64,000 nucleotides of DNA, taken from NCBI RefSeq assembly GCF_034190915.1, contig NW_026947509.1, positions 29,582,767-29,646,766 of the forward strand, given 5' to 3'. Position 1 is the first letter of the stretch. Each line of letters begins with the position of its first letter. The translations under genes and the position numbers were made by a program. The DNA comes from Cavia porcellus (Eukaryota; Chordata; Mammalia; Rodentia; Caviidae). The notes beneath the pieces were generated by a model. That model saw only the letters and a program-made list of their open reading frames with translations, made no database searches and was not told the origin of the DNA. This document shows positions 47,901 to 59,500 of the stretch, piece after piece.

Positions 47901-50900
47901 CCCTGGGTTCAGGTTTCAGTACTAAGAAGAAGTGTAACAAAACTCACAAAATACCCAACAAGCTTGGAGGAAATATCTAACAGTGAGCATTAGAGATAAA
48001 GGCCTTGTGTCTTCGTAACATAAAAGAAGCTCTTGAAAAAAGACCAGAAATGTGATAGAGACAGAGAGACAGAAACATGTACAATTTATAAAAAGATAAA
48101 AGCAGAGCTTTTGCACATACAGACCACACTCATGTCCATGAGAAACCGGGGAGATGAAGAGGTGCCCACCACCAGCCTCGTTCCTCATTGATATCGGGCA
48201 CCAGGTTCCATCTGCCCAGTACCCCCACAGGTGTGCTTGCCTGGGACTGTGTCCCCAGACCTTTTCTGTTTTTAAATTTGAGATAGGGAACCCCTGAGTC
48301 ACTCAGTTGCCCAGGCTGGGTTCACTCTTGAGGCTCCTCCTGCCTCAGCCTCCAGATGCTGGGACTCCAAGTATGCACCCCATGTCCGGCTGTAAGAGCT
48401 GCTTTTCTGAAGTGTTAGTTTGGCCATGCTCTGGGGACCACTACTGAATGAAACATGAATCTAGGAGCTACTGTAGGGGTTTCTGGAGATGGGGTGAGTA
48501 TTTAAAATCAGGAGACCTGAAGCATGGAGCCTAACCCTGACCATCTGAGCCAAGTCTTGATGTAAACCTTGTTCCAACACCAAGGTTAAAAGGGGGTGCA
48601 CACTTCTCCAGGGGTCCTGTCAACATCCTGGGTAGGTGCACACTTATGCACATGAACGGCTCCTAAATGCCGTTCGCTAGCAAAAATGACTGACTGGGGC
48701 TCCCTGGAGAAAGGGCTGACTGAGGGCTGAAGCAAGAAGTGTGAAGGAATGGCAGGGTCACCTCACTATGCAGGAGGAAGAATGCATTCAAACCAGGCCA
48801 GGGCAGGGCAAGGACCAAGCTGAGCTGCAAGCCCTGCAGCGGCTGAAGTAGAGTTGTGTTAGGGAGCCCGAGACATCTAGGTAATGTAGAGTCATCTCCC
48901 TGAGCCAGAGCCACCTGCCCGGCTTCTCCAGGTAGGTTCCCTCCGTAGTGTAACACAGCGCACACGGGAACCCCAGGATCAGGACATGGACATCAGGGGT
49001 CCTAGGGCCGCAGGCTGGGCTTGGGTGCTACAGGGCACTTGCTGGGCTTGGTGTTAATCTTCTCTTTAGGTGCACTGTTTCTTCCAGGTCCCCTGCTTCT
49101 GTTTCTAGCTGTGCCCCCTGTGGCAGCTGATTATTCCCCCTGCCCCATGCCCCTGGGAAGCGCCTGCAGGGCCTGTGCCTCCCCAGGGCCTGGCGTCTCC
49201 TGGGCTGTGATAAATGCAACCTTTAATTAAGCACAAACCACTCAGCCAGGCAGGAAGCCAATCAGCCTGCAGCTAGTTCTGCTGCTTTTCGCAACCTCAT
49301 CCTTCTCCATTTCCAGCTCACTCAGAACTTAAGGCTTGTGGTTTCCAAGAGGCCCCAGGTGCGGCAGTTGGACAGCAGGGTGAGGACCTGGCTGGGGTGC
49401 TGCCAGGTCTCCAGAACACCCCAAGGGGGGACCCAGGTGGGACCTCCCAGGTCCACTGTGCCCCATCAAGGGTTCCAGGTCCTGAGCCTGGGGGGAGATG
49501 GGGTCTGGGCTTAGGCCACAGCTCCTGAGCTGGAGCAGGGCATATAGCTGGGGTGTGAGTTCTTGACTGCAGCACTGTACCCCACAGACACCGTGCCTGC
49601 CTGTTTCCTGTTCCCAAGGCAGAGATTCACTTTGATGGCTCTCTGCTGAGCAGAGTACTCCAGCAATGGAGCCCCACAACAGGCACGTGGCTGGGGGAGG
49701 ATGGGTGGGTGGCTGCTGGTCCACCCACTCATCAAGGCTGAGGCTCCACGGGCAGGGGGAGCCCTGAGCCCAGGCATGGGGGCGCAGTGTGGACCCACTT
49801 TCTGGACTCCACACAGAAGACCCCATGTGCCCTCCAGCTGCATCCCACCTGGAGGGGCGTTCACTCCATGGGGCTGGGCCAGCAGAGCCAGGAACTGGGC
49901 GAGTCCTAGACCCTGAGGAGATGTGAAGCCTCAAGCAATTTGTGTATGAGCTGGTTCCTTCTCCCTGCCTTCATAGAGACCCCCTAGGCAGGCCCTCCTC
50001 ACCCTTGGCTCTCACTAGCATCTTCGGGGACCCCTGTCCTCTCTGGCCTTGGGGTGCCAGGATCTCACACCCACTGTGTGTTGTGCGCTGTGGTGCAGCA
50101 CACAGACCCTGCTTGGGGATCACTCATATACCCCCAAGCACACGGGAGCCCGGGGCTCACACTGAAGCCGCATCGAGGCCTAGACAGTAGGTGACAAAGG
50201 TGGACAGCCTGGCCCAGCTGGGAGGACCTTGCACCTGGTGAGGGTACCCTACAAGTGAGAGGACGGACTTCAGGTAGCACACATGCCTGCCACATGGAGT
50301 AAGGGCTCGGCCAGCACTGGGGGATCACCTATCAGGGGCAGCCCAGCTTGCAGCTCTGAGCCCTGAATGGAGCAGTCAGCCCTAGCCTGGCTACAAGAAC
50401 CTCTCTGTCATGATCTGTGGCTACCATGGTCCTGGCATGGGGCTGCTGGGCTGGTTGTCCCCAGACACCTGTGCTGGGACAGCTGGGGGCACGCCCAGCC
50501 TAATTGGATCCTCTGTCTCTTGCTGTTTTGGCAACATCCCCCACCCCCGGCGACCTGTGCTGTCGTCCAGGGCCTGGTCACCCACCCAGGGTCACGTTAC
50601 CCCAGGTGGTCCCCGCCCCAGCTTTGTCCCACACCCTCAGGAACACTGACTCACCCGATGGTCTTGCCCCAGTCGCACCACAGCGTCCTCTCCATGGCCT
50701 CCATGTCCTTCTGGAAGCGGGAGAGGCACAGCTCCTGCATTAGGGTCCCATAGTGGGCGTCCTGGCAGGCGGTGACTAGGAAGAGCTGATGGGCTGCAAT
50801 AGAGGGTGACAGGTGTCACTAGCTGCTCTCTGGCCTGTGCCCACCCTGCCCACCCTGGGCCTGCAGTGAGCTCCTGAGAGCAGGGCAGTGGTCAGGGCCC

Positions 50901-53900
50901 CTGCAGGCATGCAGAGCTCTGGGCAGGGCCTCTGGGTCATCCAAGTCCCTGTAACAGCCCTGTCCATGGATGGGGCCCAGGACGCCCACCCTTGCTTCAC
51001 TTCTGCTACTGGAGGTGACCTGTAATTGCCACACTGGTCACAGGTGCCAGCACCCCTACACCAAACTCTCCAGCTTCAGACCTGGACACTAAGTAGAGAG
51101 AATGACTTTCTGGGACCCAGCCCAGGTCTGGAGCCTCCATACCTGAGCACTGAGCCTTGATGCCACCAAGGGCTCCCCTGGAGTCTGGGGAGGGACCGTT
51201 CCTGCCCCAGGCAGTGATGCAGGAGGGACTCTCAGCCCATCTGTCAGGCCAGTGGTCACAGTATGCAGCACAGCCCTCGGTCTGGGCATTTGCTGGATAC
51301 AATCTGAGCCGGTGCACTGGGGCACAAGAGCAGCCCTGTGCTCTTACTGTGGCAGACACAAGCTCAGAGGATCTGCGGTACTGTGCATCACATGAGATCA
51401 AAATCCACCCATGCAGGAGCTCAACACATGGGCAGGAGGGCTTCCCCCAACCCCTGCCCGCTGGGCTCCTCACCTGGCCTCAGCCTCGCTGCTCGGACTG
51501 TGGCTGTGTCTTTCCTCCATTTGAGTCAGGCCCCTGGGCAGCCCAGCTGGAGGAGGGGCCGGGGCTGAGCTAGGAGCTGGTTGTGAGGAGCTCAACAGCT
51601 GCCACAACCCACCCCTGGACCCCACTCTGCTGCCCTGAGGCCGGGGGAAACTTTGGCTCTTAGAGCATGTCTGGACAGCCTCCCTCATCAGCTGATGGGC
51701 CCAGGAAAACACCCTGACCAGGCAAGACGGAGCAGTGGGGACCCACCCTGGAGCTTGGCCACAGTACACACGGCAGATGTGAGCTGAGCTGGGCAGACCT
51801 GCGCCACACACCTTGGCCAAAGCCATGGGATCTGAGACAGCAGGAGCAGCCACAGGACGGTGAGTGCTGCCCAGCAGGGCATGGGCACCAGGCAGCCCTG
51901 TGCCCTGCCCTGCAGTGGTGTATAAGTGATACCTGGCACGGTGCCCGGGTATGCTAAGGTCACGCCCCCACCAGGCCCCCAAGAGCGACCCTGTCCTGCC
52001 GAGTGGTGCTAGCTCTGCTGCAGGCTCACCTGGCATGACCCAGGAGGAGGACAGGCTGGGTGTGAATTTACACTGGCTTAGCATTCATTTCATTTTAAAG
52101 AAGTTATGTTTTGCACACATTTCATAACCTGCAGTGCAGAGGCCCCGGCAGGCAACTAGTTTATAAATAGCCAATACGGCATTGCCAGAGATTTTGCAGG
52201 TGGGCACAGGGCCAGCAAGATGGGGGAGAGGACTCTTCTGATGGGCAGAAGTGCCCAGGGCCCCAAAGGGGTCCTGGGGAGCTGAAAGCAGGGTCCTGCT
52301 CAGCTGGGCTACTTCAGAACCATGTCCTGCTGGCTGCCAATGTGTCCCAGGCAGTGAGACCTTTGGGCAGTGCCTGGGGAGTGCCCAGTGCTGGGCTCTG
52401 TTCTCCTTGAAGATGCCTCCCTCTGATCTGTCCAGGGGAGGCTGAGCACCTGCCCCACCTGCCAGCATCCTTCAACCAGCTGTTCAGGGGCAGTGGCACC
52501 CAGATGGCATGGGCCCTCCTTGGCCTGGGTCCCTGCTTCCTGTTGCCTGGCTTTGATTCCCCCTCCCCCTCCAAGCGCCTGCTCTGGGCTGGATGTGGGG
52601 TGCACAGGGAACAATTCTTGGTCCTGTCTTATGTCCTAGTTACTCTGCTGCCATCAGAAAGCACTGGTCCTTCCCAGCCCTTCTCTGGAGCATCATGGCC
52701 ACCCTGTCCTCCACCTCTGTCCATCTTGGTGACCTAGTGGCAGATGCAACTGCCCACAAGGGCCCCCCATAATCTGCTCTGGCCCTTGCTAAAATCCTAC
52801 TCATTGTCAATAGACATTATTTATTTCTGTACTTTGTAAGCCAAGAAATAATCATGCTTATTTAGGTCATAAAATAGAACACAAGTTTAACTAAAAACAG
52901 AGGGACAAGGAGAAAATACAGACATGGAGAAGAAACAGGAAGTCCCCTGGAAGTATTAAAAATTGGAATGCAGAAAACAAGACAGCAGATAAACACCACC
53001 CTTATTTCTTAAAACCAGGAAGACTACTGATCGTCCCCTGAGCCCGGACTCCGTGCCAGCCTCACACAGCTCCCATGTGGAGGCTCGAGAATCCCCAGGA
53101 CCCTCCCCGTACACAGTGACTTCACATCACCTCCACCTTACAGATCGTGAGCAGCTCAGACAGGAAGTAGCCTGACCGAGATCGCTGGCCCTGAGGGCAA
53201 GCACAGGATTCAGACAAACAATCTGAAAGTATCCCTGGAATCCTCCAGAAGCTGAGCCAAATCAGGCCACAGGATGAAGTGACTCAGCAGAACATCCAAG
53301 AGGTGGGCGCTGGGATGTCACACGGATGGCCACGCAATCCCCGAGGATGTTAAATTCCAGCTGCAGAGCAGCAGGTGGCAGCGCAGCCACACGCAGGGGT
53401 GGCCATTCTGGGAAACAAAAACAAAACCAAGGAGGGGAGCAAGCGTGGGTAAGGTCTAGGGGGGTCCTGGAAGGCATGGGTGCTGCTGGCGGGGATGTGG
53501 AATAGCATGGCTGCTGTGGAGCATGGAACCACAGCTCATCACAATCTGCACACTGGGTCACGATGTGACCTGGCCATCCCACTTCCGGCAAGCGTCCCGG
53601 AGAACCAAGAGCCAGGACTGCAGCACCGCAGGATGCCTGTGTCCATGGCAATGTTGTTGTGGCTGCCGCAGGCGAAAGCATGGTTGGGAGGAGAAAAGGG
53701 CACATGCTGTCCATGAGCAGAGCCGTCAGGGTTGAAATCTCAGATGCCTGGAAAGGACCTCAGCAGGGGCTTGCCAGTGGCCTCCTCCACCGAGCGTTCA
53801 CAGCAGACTGTGCACTTGGCAGGCGCAGGGGGAGGTGGTCATGGGCCAGGCTGCTGAGGGATGAGTGCCTTTTCCTCCAACTGGACCCTCTACCATTCTG

Positions 53901-56485
53901 TCTCTGCCCCAGAGCCGCTGGTCACAGGTGAAACCTAAGTGGAAACAAACTTGTCCCTCCTATGTTATGGGCAGTGGATATTTTGTCCCAGCAACAAGAA
54001 AGAGACTAGGATGGGAATGGAATTCCTTTGAAAGGAAGGGAATTCTGAGCCATGATGCATGGCTGGACCTTGATACTACGATACAAAGTGAGCTCAGCCA
54101 TTCGCAGGTTGAGTTCCATGTGGTTTTGCTTTCAGGAGATCCTGGAGCAGTTCCAGTCTGACAGCTGGGCCAAGAAAGGGATGGGAGCTACTCCACAGTG
54201 ACAGAGCCGCCGCTTTGCATTGAGAAGCTCTGAGATGTAACCTCGAATATGCTCAGCACCCTGTGCTGTGTCCTGACGGGGCTGGGTTGTACATTTTATG
54301 TCACATGAACTCCGCCACAACCAAAAAGCAATGAGTGGGAAGGGAAGGTTACCCCGTAAGAGTCCCAAGCGGCAGTGACTGACTGGTAGGGGGCACACGA
54401 GTGTGCTCCCTGCAGTGTTGCCTGCACATGGGGCATAGCCACAGGGCACAGACAGGTCCTCCTGTGTGGACGCCTGACATGAGCAAGAAATCAGAGAACC
54501 TAAGCAGTGCAGTTTCACACCAGCACATAAAAGTGAGTGTCGTGCTCTTCCCCTGGCTCCTGGCCATCCACAAAAGGAAACACAGGTGGGCCCGAGAAGG
54601 AGCCCTCGGTATAGGCCAAGCAGAGGCCGCATGTATCCCCTGATCACCGTGCAGTAAAACCAGCAATGACCATTGGTAGAAAAAGCCAAAAATCCCAAGC
54701 TACTGAGACTCAAACACTTGCTTCCCAAAACTCCCTCTGTTAGAGGAAACAGAAACCACATAGCAAAAAATCCAGAAAATATCAACAGTGGGCAAGAGAC
54801 AGGCCAAACCTCCAGGGTTTGGCAAAGACGCCAGCAGTGGATAGCAGGCAAAGACAGGGGTCAGGTGGGCGAGGAAATAAACACAGGGCAGCTGAAGCCT
54901 GAGCTCAAGCGAAATGAGCCAGTTACCTCTCAGCTGTCCCCCAAACTCCTCAGAGGTGAAACATCCCAAGTGGGAAACCAGGCCCATGGGCGCCCTGCTT
55001 TGTGCGAGATGTGCTCATTCCCTCGCCACTGAGGGGCTGATCCAGGACAGCCACGGAGAGGGCCATGGAAAGCGCCACATCAAAATAGAAAGTATGGTTC
55101 CTACTGACTGTGAGTCACTTTTGGAGCACTGTAAAGGGGGACTGTGATGCTGCACCGGCGGCAGGAGAGCCTGCAGTGTCCTGATGGAAGGAGACGCAGA
55201 AATCGCTAAAGGAGACCTGCGAAGGTGTCTGTGAAGGCTCCGCAGAAGAAATGGGTACACTGGGGAACACTCCTGCCTGCCGCACGGCCTGCCATGGCAT
55301 GGGGTGGGGGAAGGTCCTCACCTACCTTATCTTGGAAAGTAGCCCTGGGCTGGGGATTTAGCTCAGCGGCATAAGTGCCTGCCTTGCAAGCACGTGGTTG
55401 TGAGCTCAATCCCTGATACTGGTAAAAAAAAAAAAAAAAAAAAAGGAAAGTAGCCCTGCTCCAGCAAGGAAAACCCACAGAGGGAAGTGGAAGAAGGAAG
55501 GGAAGCTGAGGAAGGAGGACACCGCCCACCAGCTAGAGCAGTGATCGCCTCCAGCGGAGTACACTTTGTGCCTACAAAGATGAGGCATTCTCCACCCTCC
55601 TCCCACTCCTATCCCCACACAAGGAGAATACACTGCGAAGAAAGACACAGGCTCAAGGGTTATTGCTGAAGGCTGCAGCAGATGTTGGCATGACGTACCC
55701 CCAGTAAGGCCTAGGCAGAGCCTGGGCAGTGGTGAGGTGGATGCTGGGTGACAGTGGGGGTGACCCACCCTCAGGCACTGACACCAAAACAGAAACATGT
55801 GCTCCTGGACACAGAGCCACAGCCAGCCCTGCATGAACCAGTCCGCAGAAAAGGAGCTGTCTTATGTATCCAGCTGGATGAGTTAGAGAATGAATTGGGG
55901 TGGGGGATACCCGACTCACGTAGCAGCCAAAAATCCAGATCCCTGGATGCTGAATGAGTCGTCAGGGGGTCTGGATATGCCCTCCCGAGGACCGATGGGG
56001 TCACTGCTGTCACTGGGAGAGTGAAAGTCAGGTTGGGGGCACCCCAGCCCCCACCTGAGTGAGACAGCCCCAGGCCACATGGGCACTGGCCTCACAGACC
56101 CAGCCGACTCCCCAGCGTGTGCTGGGGCAAGTAGGGCAGGGTTTCGGGGCTCACGGGATGGGACCGCCTTCTCCACAGCAAGGAGGGAGCAGTTGTGGGG
56201 CACAGGGAGCCACCTCCTCCACCTGGGCCCTGCAAGGGATGCGGGATGAGAAGGCCAGGCTGGGGCAGCCAGTCTCATCAATGCACCTCCTGGGCCCCAT
56301 GCCAGCAGTGCCATTCAGAACCTGCAATGCTAACGGTGACGTCTTCAGATGTCAGTGAAAACATTGAAACAAAGCCATTTTAGGAACAAAATCAGAAGCC
56401 TGCCTAAAGCCACACCAGCATGGCTTTCCTCCAGGGAGCCTCAACACAAACCCTGGTGGGAGGGGGCAGATGGCTGGCGCGCACG

Positions 56486-56517
<32 letters not shown>

Positions 56518-59500
56518 CATGTGCCTGGGCACTGGCAGCAGCCCAAGGCCCCTCGGGATGGAAAGCTTGGTCTTCTCTGTCATGTCTGTGTCTCTGCTGA
56601 ACAGAGACTCAGTGCAGAGTCTGGACAACCAGGGCCAGGCAGGCTGAAGCTGTGGGGGCCACCTTTGCCAGGCCTCCCTTCGCCCCCTTTCCTCTCATTC
56701 CTTGTCTCCTCAGCAGCAGTGTCTCACCCAGGAGGTCTCCCTGAGTGTCCTGTGTGCCACAGGATCCCCCCACCCCCCAAGAGTGCCCTTCCTGTAGACC
56801 CCTAGGCCCTGCCACCCACCAGCCAGCACCCTGAGAGTGGCAGATGCTCACTGACACAGGAGGAGTGAACCTCAGGGGTTCCAGCAGGAGCTCATATGCA
56901 GGGGGCGCTGTCTGTCTCTCTAGTCTGCAGGCAGCTGAGGCAGAGGACAGACACCGCTGATGGAGCCTCAGGCAGAAGGTTTGGGGCGGATGGAGGGGAC
57001 ACTGCAGCGGGCACTGGGCAAACCCTTGGGGCACCATTGCCAGCCCAGGATTTGCACTGCCGTGCACACCACATGTGGCACCCATGTCACACACTGCCCG
57101 ATGCTGGCTGCAATCGACTGGGTGGCATATTGGAGAGACTTGGCTAGTCTGAGCTGGCCTTCAGGAAGGGTTCCATGGAAAAGGGGTGCTGCTCACCAGC
57201 CCATCCGCCTGGTGTAGAGATGCCCTCTACAGCCCTGGTGCAGACAGATAGCACACACACTGCCTGGCAAGCACCCACGGAAGGGAGACAAAAATCCAGG
57301 ACTCTCGAGGCTGCTGAACACACAGCGACAGGAAAGAAACACACTGAGTTGATTAGTAAGTGAGACTCCTTTGGGCCTGGGCTCCAGGATTAGAACCAGG
57401 TCCAGCCTGAAAGCAGAGTCACGTAAACTGCATTTCCTGTGGTATCCCAGTCAGATTTGTGTTTATACAAAGCCACATGTTACAATAAATATCAGTGCTC
57501 AAATACTGCATGGTCCTGCAGTAGGACAGCCAAGGAAGGTACAGGTGGCCAGGCTCAATGACCCAGGATGCAGTCTCTCAGCAGCCTCATTCCCCAAGTG
57601 AAGCTTGCATGGGACGTAGGCTTGCAATGCAGTTACCAAGGAATAAGCACGGTTTGGCTAGAAATGTCCTTTATGACTGCTGGAAATTTTTGGTGGCTAC
57701 GCACAAAATTTTAAAAATGCATGCGGTCATACATCAGCCCGCTGCAAAGAGCACAGCATCTGGAAAGGTCAGGGAAAATAGCAAGGTGTATGTAAGACTT
57801 AAATAACAGCAAGCAGAAAGGAAGCAGGTCAAAGAAGGCAGATTGATTGATTATAAAACTGTCGGACGAGTCTAAAGGGCAGAGGACGCTTCCACATTGC
57901 CATTCTGGGGAGCAAACCTCTCGTCTCCAAGGAGACCTGGCTGCCGCAGCTCAGGGAGGAGACAGCGCGTGCTCCTTGCTCTGCGCACTGCAGCTGGCCA
58001 CCAAGGACGCAAATTTACCAATAAGCTCTACGAGCAGTGTTTGTTCTTCCAGAATATAACATTAGCCAGACCGCTCGGCACAGAGCTGCGATGACAGGAT
58101 TCTGGGGCTCTTAGCAGAACATGCAGTTGGTTTCTCGGTAACAGGGATGGTCTTTCCACGCGACCGTGACACAGAATTTTATTTACATGAGCTTCAGGGG
58201 GTGCAACCTCTGGGTAGCAGGAAAGAGCACTTATTTATTTGCGTATTTATGAAAAAAAAAATCCCCAACCCAGCTCTCTGCTGGGTGAATCAAGAAATGA
58301 ACGTTCGTTTCTGAGGAAACTAAAACAGCTCTGAATTCCTTGGCAGGTAGATTGGATTTTAACCCCGCAGAAGAGGATGCCACGGGATTTCGCTTTTCAC
58401 AGGACTTCAGTTGCCACACTTCAGTAGCAGGATCCATCTCCACATTGTATTACAGGAAGCAGACCCCAATTTTTATGCAGATGGCCTCCTCTGTGAGGTT
58501 GGGGTGGGTCCTGGATGCAAGGCCCCCTCTGCAGGGCTTTTGCAGTCTCCAGGGACAGGGCCTTTGCCACAGGCTACTTCCCTGCTGTGGGCACCCCTTC
58601 CAGTAGGCATCGGTGGACAATGCTACTGGTTCCTCTGGACAGCCCCCCCCCCCTCTGGGGACAGGTCACAAAAGCCAGGAGTAACAGCAGGACCTTCCCT
58701 GGGGTTTTGGATTCCCCAACCTAAGCAATCTAAACCAGGGCCTTGTGACCCACGCGCCCTAAACCCAGCCCTACAGAGGCTGAGGCAGGCAGGTTCCAGT
58801 GAATCTGAGGCCAGCCTAAACTGCACAGTGAGCAAACAAAAGTAATCTATTTAATTTTCAGTGTAGTGTAGCTGTATCCATGAATAACTCACTGGCTTCA
58901 TCAAAAAGGGTTCACAGTTTATGAGCACCTGAAAGGAGGAGGGGAGTGAAGTGCAGGGATTCTTGCCGCCGTAGATTCCGGCCTCCCTGAAAACAGGGTG
59001 CCCAGAAAGCTTGCCACCTCCGAGGGTCCCCACCCTCTCCGCATTTCTATCACCCAGGACGCCAAGTGAGGAGCAAACTAAACAGGCCTTGGTGAAACCC
59101 TTTCAAAGGACTCGGCTTAAATAAGCAGCTGCTGGGGGGCACGAAGTCAGGTGTTCAGTTTTGGCTAATTACTGTCCAGATAAACGGGCAGGGCCGTGGT
59201 TCCCATTCTGGTGCACCGGATTGCCAGGTGCTGCTTCTGCATTTTGCTAAAGCACGGCGGCCCGCACTCACCCTGCTGGCGACGAGGACTGCGGCAAGGG
59301 GAATGAGAAGGGGTGCCCAACCTGTGTCCTCCCAAAAAGCAAGGTCCCAGGCGCCGGTCCTCGGGGCCTGGGCAGTGCCCGCTCCGGCTCCGCCCGCCCC
59401 TAGCCGCCTCGCCTGGGGCTGGCGCCCGGAAGGTAGAAGGAGAAAGGTGGAAGGTGTGCGCAATGCCGCCCCGCGGGTCCCTGGGGCGCCGCGCCGGCTC

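Larger units (their letters stand above)
29919..50654 (-). other. RAMP1 intron 2
   Basis: About 20.7 kb. Besides the SINEs and simple repeats listed separately, the sequence looks unique. The frequent frames of 60-200 codons reflect GC-rich sequence and match nothing I know; the 334-codon frame at 36688-37692 is of this kind. Stretches 36680-38960, 40900-42050, 43390-45300 and 46020-47730 hold nothing I can name. Confidence 0.6.

Noticed and set aside
53865..54161. A 98-codon frame near 54 kb as a retrogene
   Set aside because: Sequence has no family resemblance and lies downstream of an L1 remnant; no poly(A) or target duplication defines a processed copy.
55347..55420. tRNA gene suggested by A-box and B-box-like sequences
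   Set aside because: It is the tRNA-derived head of an ID SINE with poly(A) and target duplication, not a tRNA; the same holds for the copies near 1050, 16960 and 22340.
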